From contig CDRNVI010000069.1 in NCBI GenBank assembly GCA_977017575.1, positions 1 through 64,000 on the forward strand: a stretch of DNA of 64,000 bases, read 5' to 3'. Positions 1 to 10,200 of the stretch are shown here, one piece after another. The translations under genes and the position numbers were made by a program. The stretch is from Paramoeba atlantica (Eukaryota; Discosea). Below the pieces are notes generated by a model that saw only the letters and a program-made list of their open reading frames with translations, did not search any database and was not told where the DNA came from. Within the stretch, counting starts at the first letter, position 1, and each line of letters opens with the position of its first letter.

Positions 1-3000
1 TTTTTTCCGAAAAAATCCGAACTTGGCGGACCCGTCCTGCGGATACGCGGGGGGGTCACCCCCGGGTAGGGGGGTGGAAAATGCGCGCCAAGACCCCGGC
101 TACCCTTTCTGCGGTTTTTTTTCGAAAACTAATTTTTTCGAAAAAATTTGATCGACCATGCCCCCCCCCCCCTGGACCCCCCCCTGGACCCCCCCCCTGG
201 ACCCCCCCCATGGACCCCCCATTTTTTTCAAAATTTTTTTTCAGTTTTGGACCACCGGAGCCCCCTTTTATATTTTTTTCTTCTATTATATTACTGTGTT
301 CCCCTTTATATTTTCACTGTTTTTGTTCACTTTTTTTTCAATAATCGAGTGTAGAGCGGTAGTTTTACAACCACCGCAATGCTTTCAACTTAGAAGTCAC
401 TCATGCTGCGCGCTTCGCGTTGAAAACTACCGCCGCGTTTAACGAAGAGCCTAAAAAAGAAAATTTAGCCTGGAAAACGGAAAGATTATAGCCAAAAATC
501 GCCAAATTTCGGGTACAAATGGGGTCATTTTCGCATATTTTTGCTCTCAGAGCACTAAATCCGACATTTGCGCGTGGGAAATCACTCGCAGGCATGAATG
601 AAAGCCTACCGAACGTATTGGGTAGAGAATGCGACTCCAACCATACCATTTTTTCGACACAAAAATGCCCCTTTAGGTCCGAAAAATACTTTTTCACCTT
701 TTTTAGTCAAAAATGGGTCATTTTGGGGGGCGCACCACGGTTAGAAGAAGGGATACCTTGCGAAAACAACTGCGGAGAAAGCTAGTGTAGGTCCCAAACT
801 ATCAAAATACAATAGGGGAAACCATTTTGGAAAAATATTTTTTTTGTCATTTTTTTCGCCAAGTTGAATTTATTTTCAAAAAATTTTTTCCGAAAAAATC
901 CGAACTTGGCGGACCCGTCCTGCGGATACGCGGGGGGGTCACCCCCGGGTAGGGGGGTGGAAAATGCGCGCCAAGACCCCGGCTACCCTTTCTGCAGTTT
1001 TTTTTCGAAAACTAATTTTTTCGAAAAAATTTGATCGACCATGCCCCCCCCCCCCTGGACCCCCCCCATGGACCCCCCATTTTTTTCAAATTTTTTTTTC
1101 AGTTTTGTACCACCGGAGCCCCCTTTTATATTTTTTTCTTCTATTATATTACTGTGTTCCTCTTTATATTTTCACTGTTTTTGTTCACTTTTTTTTCAAT
1201 AATCGAGTGTAGAGCGGTAGTTTTACAACCACCGCAATTTTCTTTTCTAGGCTCTTCGTTAAACGCGGTGGTTGCTTTCAACTTAGAAGTCACTCATGCT
1301 GCGCGCTTCGCGTTGAAAACTACCGCCGCGTTTAACGAAGAGCCTAAAAAAGAAAATTTAGCCTGGAAAACGGAAAGATTATAGCCAAAAATAGCCGAAT
1401 TTCGGGTACAAATGGGGTCATTTTCGCATATTTTTGCTCTCAGAGCACTAAATCCGACATTTGCGCGTGGGAAATCACTCGCAGGCATGAATGAAAGCCT
1501 ACCGAACGTATTGGGTAGAGAATGCGACTCCAACCATACCATTCTTTCGACACAAAAATGCCCCTTTAGGTCCGAAAAATACTTTTTCACCTTTTTTAGT
1601 CAAAAATGGGTCATTTTGGGGGGCGCACCACGGTTCGAAGAAGTGATACCTTGCGAAACAACTGCGTAGAAAGCTAGTGTAGGTCCCAAACTATCAAAAT
1701 ACAATAGGGGAAACCATTTTGGAAAAATATTTTTTTTTGTCATTTTTTTCGCCAAGTTGAATTTTTTTTCAAAAAATTTTTTCCGAAAAATCCGAACTTG
1801 GCGGACCCGTCCTGCGGATACGCGGGGGGGTCACCCCCGGGTAGGGGGGTGGAAAATGCGCGCCAAGACCCCGGCTACCCTTTCTGCAGTTTTTTTTCGA
1901 AAACTAATTTTTTCTAAAAAATTTGATCGACCATGCCCCCCCCCCCCTGGACCCCCCCCCTGGACCCCCCCCCTGGACCCCCCCCCTGGACCCCCCCCAT
2001 GGACCCCCCATTTTTTTCAATTTTTTTTTTCAGTTTTGGACCACCGGAGCCCCCTTTTATATTTTTTTCTTCTATTATATTACTGTGTTCCTCTTTATAT
2101 TTTCACTGTTTTTGTTCACTTTTTTTTCAATAATCGAGTGTAGAGCGGTAGTTTTACAACCACCGCAATATAATTATTTTCTTTTTTAGGCTCTTCGTTA
2201 AACGCGGTGGTTGCTTTCAACTTAGAAGTCACTCATGCTGCGCGCTTCGCGTTGAAAACTACCGCCGCGTTTAACGAAGAGCCTAAAAAAGAAAATTTAG
2301 CCTGGAAAACGGAAAGATTATAGCCAAAAATAGCCGATTTTCGGGTACAAATGGGGTCATTTTCGCATATTTTTGCTCTCAGAGCACTAAATCCGACATT
2401 TGCGCGTGGGAAATCACTCGCAGGCATGAATGAAAGCCTACCGAACGTATTGGGTAGAGAATACGACTCCAACCATACCATTCTTTCGACACAAAAATGC
2501 CCCTTTAGGTCCGAAAAATACTTTTTCACCTTTTTTAGTCAAAAGTGGGTCATTTTGAGGGGCGCACCACAGTTCGAAGAAGTGATACCTTGCGAAAACA
2601 ACTGCGTAGAAAGCTAGTGTAGGTCCCAAACTATCAAAATACAATAGGGGAAACGATTTTGGAAAAATATTTTTTTTGTCATTTTTTTCGCCAAGTTGAA
2701 TTTTTATTCGAAAAAATTTTTCCGAAAAAATCCGAACTTGGCGGACCCGTCCTGCGGATACGCGGGGGGGTCACCCCCGGGTAGGGGGGTGGAAAATGCG
2801 CGCCAAGACCCCGGCTACCCTTTCTGCGGTTTTTTTTCGAAAACTAATTTTTTCGAAAAAATTTGATCGACCATGCCCCCCCCCCCCTGGACCCCCCCCC
2901 TGGACCCCCCCCCCTGGACCCCCCCCATGGACCCCCCATTTTTTTCAAAAAATTTTTTCAGTTTTGGACCACCGGAGCCCCCTTTTATATTTTTTTCTTC

Positions 3001-3096
3001 TATTATATTACTGTGTTCCTCTTTATATTTTCACTGTTTTTGTTCACTTTTTTTTCAATAATCGAGTGTAGAGCGGTAGTTTTACAACCACCGCAA
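1..3096 (+). repeat. Tandem array of a ~0.9 kb hairpin-ended repeat (copies E1-E4)
   Basis: Four direct copies follow each other: E1 about 1-378 (cut by the window edge), E2 379-1238 (first hairpin truncated), E3 1239-2169 and E4 2170-3096. The landmark CGAACTTGGCGG recurs at about 18, 901, 1793 and 2733. Each full copy starts with a long inverted repeat (arms GGCTCTTCGTTAAACGCGG and its complement, about 95 bp overall) and ends with a small imperfect hairpin (GCGGTAGTTTTACAACCACCGC). In between is a C-rich microsatellite built on CCTGGACCCCCCC whose copy number differs between copies (1 to 4). Open frames across the array are Pro-rich or low-complexity shadows and differ between copies, so I do not call them genes. 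No transposase is encoded; I read this as a non-autonomous element family. Confidence 0.85.
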
Positions 3097-3098
3097 TA

Positions 3099-3900
3099 AG
3101 TGTCCCTAGGTATAATAACTTTGCTTTGCAAAAAGGATAAAAAAAATTTCGCGCCGCTTCGCGGCGCGTTCTTCTTCACATTGCCCACAACAAGTTATGA
3201 TCCATTTGTAAGTTTCCCTCTCGCGCCTGGGGAAACGTGTGCGAGTGGGGGGTAAGATTGTTTTCTGGGGGGTCAGGGGTAAAAGAATATGAAATGCCAC
3301 GAATACATGTATTTTCGTGGTTACTATACCCCAACTGATCAAAATTCTTGACAAGGGATGTAATGCAAACAGATAGTGGCAGACGGTGACAGATGGTGGC
3401 AGACAAAACCATACACTTCTGCAGTACATCCAATGTCAATCTGATTTCTTGGTAAGTTTCCCTCATCAAACGCAACATTGAAATTTACGCGCAGTGAGTG
3501 GAAAAGATTGCTGCGACAACAAAGAGCATGCACCAGCATGCTTTTACGTGTCCAGGAGATGAATTAACCCTTTCGGAGTGTTTATGTTTGGGCGATCGTC
3601 CGTAATCCCGTCTTTGTGGCATAAATCAGGGGGGGGGATCAGAAAAATTGTAAAAAATGCAAGATTTTGTCTACCAAAAAACAATGTGATCTATGTGCAT
3701 TCGAAAATCCAAACGCAGATTACGTGCCTGCACGTTCATGAGCCCTGTTCGAGTGCTCTCGAATGCGCTATAACTTTCCAAAATGGGCCAAGTTTTACAA
3801 ATTTTAGTCCCCTCCCACATCAAAGTTTACTGTCCTGTAAGTTCTGCACCCGCCTCTGAAGGTAGGGGGGGGGAGGTATAATAAGGACCCTAGGGACACT
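3099..3900. mobile_element. MITE-like element with 12-bp terminal inverted repeats and TA duplication
   Basis: The ends are perfect inverted repeats, AGTGTCCCTAGG at the left and its complement at the right, flanked by TA on both sides (3097-3098 and 3901-3902). The 802-bp interior has no convincing gene but holds a perfect GC hairpin with a TTC loop at 3150-3168. TA flanks suggest a Tc1/mariner-type element. It sits exactly where the E4 and E5 repeats meet tail to tail. Confidence 0.7.
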
Positions 3901-3902
3901 TA

Positions 3903-4825
3903 TTGCGGTGGTTGTAAAACTACCGCTCTACACTCGATTATTGAAAAAAAAGTGAACAAAAACAGTGAAAATATAAAGAGGAACACAGTAATATAATAGA
4001 AGAAAAAAATATAAAAGGGGGCTCCGGTGGTCCAAAACTGAAAAAATTTTTTGAAAAAAATGGGGGGTCCATGGGGGGGGTCCAGGGGGGGGTCCAGGGG
4101 GGGGGTCCAGGGGGGGGGTCCAGGGGGGGGGGGCATGGTCGATCAAATTTTTTCGAAAAAATTAGTTTTCGAAAAAAAACCGCAGAAAGGGTAGCCGGGG
4201 TCTTGGCGCGCATTTTCCACCCCCCTACCCGGGGGTGACCCCCCCGCGTATCCGCAGGACGGGTCCGCCAAGTTCGGATTTTTTCGGAAAAATTTTTTCG
4301 AAAAAAAATTCAACTTGGCGAAAAAAATGACAAAAAAAATATTTTTCCAAAATCGTTTCCCCTATTGTATTTTGATAGTTTGGGACCTACACTAGCTTTC
4401 TACGCAGTTGTTTTCGCAAGGTATCACTTCTTCGAACTGTGGTGCGCCCCTCAAAATGACCCACTTTTGACTAAAAAAGGTGAAAAAGTATTTTTCGGAC
4501 CTAAAGGGGCATTTTTGTGTCGAAAGAATGGTATGGTTGGAGTCGTATTCTCTACCCAATACGTTCGGTAGGCTTTCATTCATGCCTGCGAGTGATTTCC
4601 CACGCGCAAATGTCGGATTTAGTGCTCTGAGAGCAAAAATATGCGAAAATGACCCCATTTGTACCCGAAAATCGGCTATTTTTGGCTATAATCTTTCCGT
4701 TTTCCAGGCTAAATTTTCTTTTTTAGGCTCTTCGTTAAACGCGGCGGTAGTTTTCAACGCGAAGCGCGCAGCATGAGTGACTTCTAAGTTGAAAGCAACC
4801 ACCGCGTTTAACGAAGAGCCTAAAA
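3903..4825 (-). repeat. Inverted full copy (E5) of the hairpin-ended repeat
   Basis: This copy is nearly the reverse complement of E4 (2170-3096) and runs from TTGCGGTGGTTG to the hairpin arm ending in GAAGAGCC. E4, the MITE and E5 together form a palindrome of about 2.6 kb with an 0.8 kb spacer. The two arms look very similar by eye, including the unusual spellings shared only by E4 and E5, which suggests recent inverted duplication or homogenisation. Confidence 0.85.
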
Positions 4826-4865
4826 ATTATACCTAGGAGGTACAATAGGTGTCCCTAGGTATAAT
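4826..4865. repeat. 40-bp palindrome built on CCTAGGTATAAT
   Basis: The outer 12 nt on each side (ATTATACCTAGG and CCTAGGTATAAT) are perfect inverted repeats around a 16-nt centre. The right half plus its flank (GTGTCCCTAGGTATAATAAC) equals the left end of the MITE at 3099. A near-identical 40-bp palindrome with the same AACCCGGAC flank lies at 39271-39310. Confidence 0.7.
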
Positions 4866-5308
4866 AACCCGGACGGTGGTTTAATTAAAAATTCACTAAT
4901 TTTTGTTTTACTAATTTGTGCACTGCCCCAAAAAATTTGCCAACTTGATAAAATCAATTTTTACAGAAACGGTATTTCTGTCGTTTGAGTAGGTTGTCTC
5001 CTCTAAGGTCTGCGTTAGTACCATCTGCAAAATGGTAATGCTAGGGAAGGCCGCGAGGAGGTCCCGACCGTACCCCGAATCGGCACTTTTTTACACTGCT
5101 GTTACAGTGGAGTTTGCGCAGTCTGCGCGTGAAGCTTAGTGACGTTTCGTGATAGCCAGGCGTTGCACAGAAATCCAGTGTGAAACAACCTACTCATGGT
5201 ACTGACAGGTACACTAGAAAAAACATGTTACACATGGAAGTACGAAGCCAGAAACTGTTTTTATTCCCTCACACTTTGATGTAATGATGCGTCAAAAATA
5301 TTCATTTC
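4866..5308. other. Intergenic, no gene seen
   Basis: Moderately AT-rich sequence downstream of the PRP31 stop codon. I see no long ORF, tRNA-like fold or obvious repeat. It presumably includes the 3' untranslated region of the neighbouring gene. Confidence 0.5.
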
Positions 5309-6919
5309 TCATTTCTGTCGTCGTCCCCTTTTTGCCGTAAATGACGGTACCCCCTCCCCCTCCTCCTTTCCCCCCACCCCATGCACCTGAACCCTTCCGT
5401 GTGTTCCTTCCGACCCCTCTCCCCCTCTTCCTTTATTTTTTTCTTTCCGGGCCAGGGCCAGGGCTACCTCTCGGCGTGCGCTCTCCTGCTGGGCTCGCCG
5501 TGTCATCCGCTCCCTCTCCTCCCTGCTGTACCGCACTTTATGGTAATCATACAACGAGCCCTGTGGTTTGTAGCTTACGGCTCGTAAAACACTATGGGAG
5601 GATACGCGATTTTGTGGTTCATTTGTTTGTAAATCCCCAATGCTTTGCTCTCCTGCTGCTAATAATTCCCGCCCTGTGGTATTTCCCTCTGAAAGCCCCC
5701 AACTTGCGATTGTTTGCTCTCTGCCCTCCAACAATGCCGCTTTCACTTGTTGTAATTTTTGTTCTCCAGATCCCGTAATGGCATGGCTTCTATTTCGATT
5801 TGGATCGCTGTTATCCGCATTCCACTCCTCCATGCGTCGACACAAATAACTTCGCATTTCATACCCTTTCGAGCCATCCGGAGCGTAGCGATAGGCATCG
5901 ACTCGAGCCGCGAGTACAACTTTATGGGAAACCATTCGAACAATTTTATGTCGCACTTCCGCAGGCTGGGATTGCACAAGATCGCTGTTTAATAAGTAGC
6001 CCCCGATGGAGAGCAGGTGCGAAGGGGCTGAAGCATCCGAAGACTGCCCTGAGCTTTTCCCCAAACTCGCAACGGTCTCCGGGGACATCTCACACAGCGA
6101 CACCAGGGAACCGGAAAGCCCAAAAAGTTGAGCCGCAATCCCGGGACCGATTAAATTACAAAGATTGGGAGCGAGCAGCATAATCCGCGAGGAGAGATAA
6201 TCCAACAGAATTTGTTTCACACTCTCCAGGGAGGTAAACTCCTCGGTGGCATCCAACAGCGTTGACGCGGTTGCCGTAGCTAACACCGTCCCACGCGAAA
6301 CGGAAGCCACCACGAGAAGCGCCGCGCAAAGCTGGGAAGGGAGATGATCTCTTAACATCTCTATTTTCTCCCCCATTTCGGAAAGGTTTACAAAATTGCC
6401 CATCGCGTGGACAATGGCGCAGTACGCGCCTCGATCCACCACGAGCGCGGCTAACTCGGGGAGGCGCTGAGCGTAGAGCGAACGGATCGCGTCGTAGAGT
6501 GCAATTTTCGTCCGTTCAATGTGGCCAATCATATCGGCTGTGGTGCGAAGCAGGGCGTGCTCGGGGTCCTCCGGGAGGATGGTTGTCTTTTCCATATCCA
6601 TATGCTGGATGGAGTCCAGGATTTGATGGAGCGTGAGATTTTGGGTAAGGCGCTGGACCCCACAGAGTAAGGGGGGTGGGGGAGGAGAAGCAGAAGCAGA
6701 AGCAGCCGCTGCCTCGGGTGGGTGTAATTTTTGTGGAGAAAAATCATCGGGCGCAGATTTTGTGGTGAGGGGGAGGAAAGGGGGGATAGGGGGAAAGGTT
6801 GCCTCTTCCTCAGTGCTGGAGTCGAGGCTGCTGAGGGTGTCTTCGTCACTGTATTCGTCGGTGGGATCGTCGTGAGAGGGATGGTGTGCTTTGTGAGAAG
6901 TGTCATCTGAGTCTGACAT
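5309..6919 (-). CDS. PRP31: PRP31, U4/U6 snRNP-associated splicing factor
   Basis: This 536-residue protein matches the PRP31/Nop58 family. The N-terminus is acidic and low-complexity (to about residue 90). A helical coiled-coil part follows, then the Nop domain (about 235-370), recognised by APNLCNLIGPGIAAQLFGL, HLLSIGGYLLNSDLVQS and VVLAARVDAYRY, which follow the PRP31 pattern for binding the U4 snRNA/15.5K complex. The usual MPACNVLLLGAQ stretch is poorly conserved. The C-terminus is basic and Gly/Lys-rich, as in other PRP31 proteins. It acts in the nucleus in assembly of the U4/U6.U5 tri-snRNP; in kinetoplastids that would serve trans-splicing. The start is an ATG with an AAG acceptor candidate about 45 nt upstream. 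The next gene in the same direction upstream is RPB1. Confidence 0.9.
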   Translation of the reverse strand: MSDSDDTSHKAHHPSHDDPTDEYSDEDTLSSLDSSTEEEATFPPIPPFLPLTTKSAPDDFSPQKLHPPEAAAASASASPPPPPLLCGVQRLTQNLTLHQILDSIQHMDMEKTTILPEDPEHALLRTTADMIGHIERTKIALYDAIRSLYAQRLPELAALVVDRGAYCAIVHAMGNFVNLSEMGEKIEMLRDHLPSQLCAALLVVASVSRGTVLATATASTLLDATEEFTSLESVKQILLDYLSSRIMLLAPNLCNLIGPGIAAQLFGLSGSLVSLCEMSPETVASLGKSSGQSSDASAPSHLLSIGGYLLNSDLVQSQPAEVRHKIVRMVSHKVVLAARVDAYRYAPDGSKGYEMRSYLCRRMEEWNADNSDPNRNRSHAITGSGEQKLQQVKAALLEGREQTIASWGLSEGNTTGRELLAAGEQSIGDLQTNEPQNRVSSHSVLRAVSYKPQGSLYDYHKVRYSREERERMTRRAQQESARREVALALARKEKNKGRGGEGSEGTHGRVQVHGVGGKEEGEGVPSFTAKRGRRQK

Positions 6920-6962
6920 TGTGCAAGGCGTGAGGAAAAGGAGTTAGAAAAGAAGATACGGG

Positions 6963-6986
6963 CTTAAATAAGAATAGAAAAGATAT
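6963..6986 (-). promoter_or_regulatory. Candidate SL trans-splice acceptor for PRP31
   Basis: Read on the minus strand, a pyrimidine-rich stretch (ATATCTTTTCTATTCTTATTT) ends in AAG about 45 nt before the ATG. No further AG lies between it and the start codon. Confidence 0.45.
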
Positions 6987-7293
6987 TCGAGTTAATCCTT
7001 GAGAGTTTCCAGTGTTTTGTTCCATTTTTTAAATATTTTTTTGAGTGTAAACGAACGTAGCCTGATAAGAGTTGTGAGCAGTACAATATTATAAAATGAA
7101 GTGAACTTTATGTTGGAGTAAGCGTGTTTGTTTGAGTTTACACAAAAAACCCAAAAAGGCACAACGAACACAAATTTTTCGAACACAAGCGCATCATCTC
7201 TCTCAAGTCACAACAACAAAATGCACACGTAACTATTGCACCATATTCTTTTTACAAAACACTGAATTCCTTGCCCTCACAACCCCACCCCCT

Positions 7294-10200
7294 TCACTCC
7301 CCCCACTCACGACTTCTTGCCGATTTCGACCCCTCTCGGGATATCGACGATTCCACCACTTTTACCCTTGTATATTTTTTCTTTCCCTTCCCCCCTGCAT
7401 GATTAGAGTTCTTCGTTTCCTTCTCCTCTGCGCCCCTCCCCTCATATGCCTCTACTACCCTATTTGCCTCATAGGGCTCATAGGGGGCATAGGAGGAGGT
7501 GGCTCGAGTAGAGGACAGACCCAGCGAAGGGGACCGCTCGGTCTCCCCCTCCTCTACGCGTTCCACTACGGAAGGCGTGAGCTCGGTGTCACTCGGGAGA
7601 TGAGAAAACGAGGTAGAGGGCTGAGTCCCCGTTTCTCTTGTTGCCTTTTGCTGTAGGCTCTGAAAAGGATCATAGAGCGGGGAGAGCCCATGGGAGGAGC
7701 TAGGCAGCCCCGTAGTCTCCCCTTCGGTGGTTGTGGGGGTATACAACATGGAGAGAACCCCCTCGACCCCATCCGTAATGGATTGAAGATTTGAAAGAGA
7801 GGTACCTTTTTTGTTATCCCCGGTTTCGTCGCCCTCCTCGGTACGAGAAAACGACAGAAACGAGGGTTCTGGGTTTTTCGAATCTCCGTGAGATCGAGGA
7901 GAGTCTGGGGCTCCAAAGAAAGGAGCGGTTTCTGAAAAACGATCCGTACTTGGGGAGTTGCGTGAGCTATCGGAGATTCCAGAGGAGGGTTGGTAGGTTC
8001 GAAGTTCCATCCCCGCAGCCGCTCGAGGCGCACTGGAGGAGGAGGAGTCGGTGGCATGGGAAGAGGATCGAAGATTGGAAACCGACGAACGTAGACCGGA
8101 GGCATCACGGAACGCGGAGGAGTGGGTGGAGAGCGTGGTGAACCCGGTACTGCCCTCGAGGCTTTCCTCCCGTTCGGAGGAGATTTTGGAGGAGCTGGGA
8201 GAGGGTACTGGCCCGGTTGGGGTAGCCCACACCGAGGGAACAGGTGCCGTGCGTTTATCTCCCTTTTCTGCTCTTTGAAACACCCCAGGGATGGGCATCA
8301 CACCACGTGCGGTTGCGGTAGGCATCGGAGAGGAGGCCACGGAGGAGTTCGCCCCGGTGCTGGACAACATGGGAGGGACGTAACTGCTTGAGGGGACGGA
8401 GGACACCGAGCGTGTGTCGCCTTCCCCGGAGGAAACCCCCGAGGGGGGTGGTGGGAAGTTCTCGACCCCGGTCTCACTCATTAATCCCACCGACCCCGCA
8501 CGAGAGCCGGCTGCCCCATAGCCTAGATTCAATCCATAGGCGGAGGTTTGTGCCATTGGGGTGGCAGAACTCCCGGTAGAAGAAACCAAACCACTGCTCA
8601 AAGCGGGACTTACTAAACCAAACCCCCCTGCGCTAAGAGCGGGAGAGACCAGCCCAGGCACAGGCAGAGACAACACCGAAGAATGTCCGTGACCCATTGC
8701 GCTTTGACTGGATCCCGAGCGCAAACTTTGTGACGCTTGGCGGGTATTTCCCGCGGCGTCCCCCATACCCCATTCCGAGGCTGACCCCGGTGGCATTCCC
8801 CGCGCAATCGGCTGATCAAGAAAGGGCGTCGGATGGGAGACACCTCCACTCGCCGAGGAGCCCTCCCGTGCGGTTGAGGTGAACCCAGAATAGGCCCCAG
8901 GACTGTGATACACCCCCTCGACCCCACGTGCTCGCACCGCCTGCTCCTGCGTCGTACCGCTTTGAATGACCCCCTCATGGAGCAACACATCAAATGCCCC
9001 GGTGCCTCCTTTAATCGGCTGTCCGAGCATAATATTGGAACTCACCCCGGCGATCTCATCCACCTCCCCGTGTGCTGCGCCCTCCATTAAAACCTCAAGC
9101 TGCTGCTCATAGGTCGCACGCATGAGAGGACCGGAATCTGTCTTGGCCATCCCCTGACGAGTGAGTGGCGTGAGATGTCCTCGTCCGGTCATAATCTCAG
9201 CGAGCATAAGAAAATGTCGATGGTTCACATCGACACCGTATTTTTCATACACCGCAAGCATTTCTTTACACAAAACTTGCATCACGGCCTCGATGCCAAG
9301 GACTTGAAAGACTTCGGTGATGTGATTGGTGAGCGTTCGGGTGGCATCCACAATCGGGAGCCCGAGGACTTGAAGGAGATTCGACCCCTCGGTTTCGACA
9401 AAAAACTCTTTTTTCTCGACATATTCCCCGGAATGGGGATCGAGGACGAAATATTTCTCACGCTCCGTGATAAACGATTTGGTGACGCCAGGGACCCCGG
9501 AGAGACGAACACGACGGAGTAACTCGGGGAAGGTTTTACGGTACAACTCGACGGTGTCTTGGACATGAAACGGTTCCCCGGCTTCATAGGCTTGCTCCGC
9601 TTGTTTATGCAGGTCGCTTTCGTCCTCTAATCGGATGCGAAGGACCGGGACGGCAGCATTGGGATCTGAGGCCTCATAGTGCCATTTGTCCTCGACCGCA
9701 CGGAGAGCTTCTCCCATTTCTTCTGGACTTAGTCGCATCAGATGCATGGTGGTGGGATCTAAGAGAAGTCGCATGACAAAACGAGAGGCGTGTTCCCGGA
9801 TGCGTACCATCTCCGCTTGCCGTTCTGGGGGATGGAATTCAAGATCCCACCAGCGGGCGACAAAGTCATGGTCGGCCTCCACTACGGTCTCTGCGGGATC
9901 TGGGTCGTAGTGAATCTCCACAGTCTGCACGAGGTCGTAAAGTGTCTTGTGCTCGATTTGGGATAACGCATGCAGAGCACCCTCTTTTGTCCCGGCGAAT
10001 TCGGGGGTAAGAAAAATACTCATGTTGCTGACCTTTGGGTTACGGGTGCAGTTGATCAGCTCCTTGAGACGAGGAACCCCGAGAGTGACGTTCTTACTCG
10101 CGACCCCAGCGAAGTGAAACGTGTTCAGGGTCATCTGGGTCGCAGGTTCGCCACAGCTCTGAGCGGCAATCGCCCCCACCATCTCTCCTGGGTGAACTAA

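Noticed and set aside
81-2143. Pro-rich ORFs (GPPPWTPP) in E1-E5
   Set aside because: They are translations of the CCTGGACCCCCCC microsatellite in all three frames.
401-2529. 98-codon minus-strand ORFs repeated in the E copies (MKKYFSDLKGHFCV...)
   Set aside because: They recur only because the repeat recurs, are covered by equally long frames on the other strand, show no domain, and are missing or altered in the older copies.
7132-7656. 174-codon plus-strand ORF over the RPB1 3' end
   Set aside because: It overlaps the conserved direction of RPB1 and has no recognisable feature; antisense shadow.
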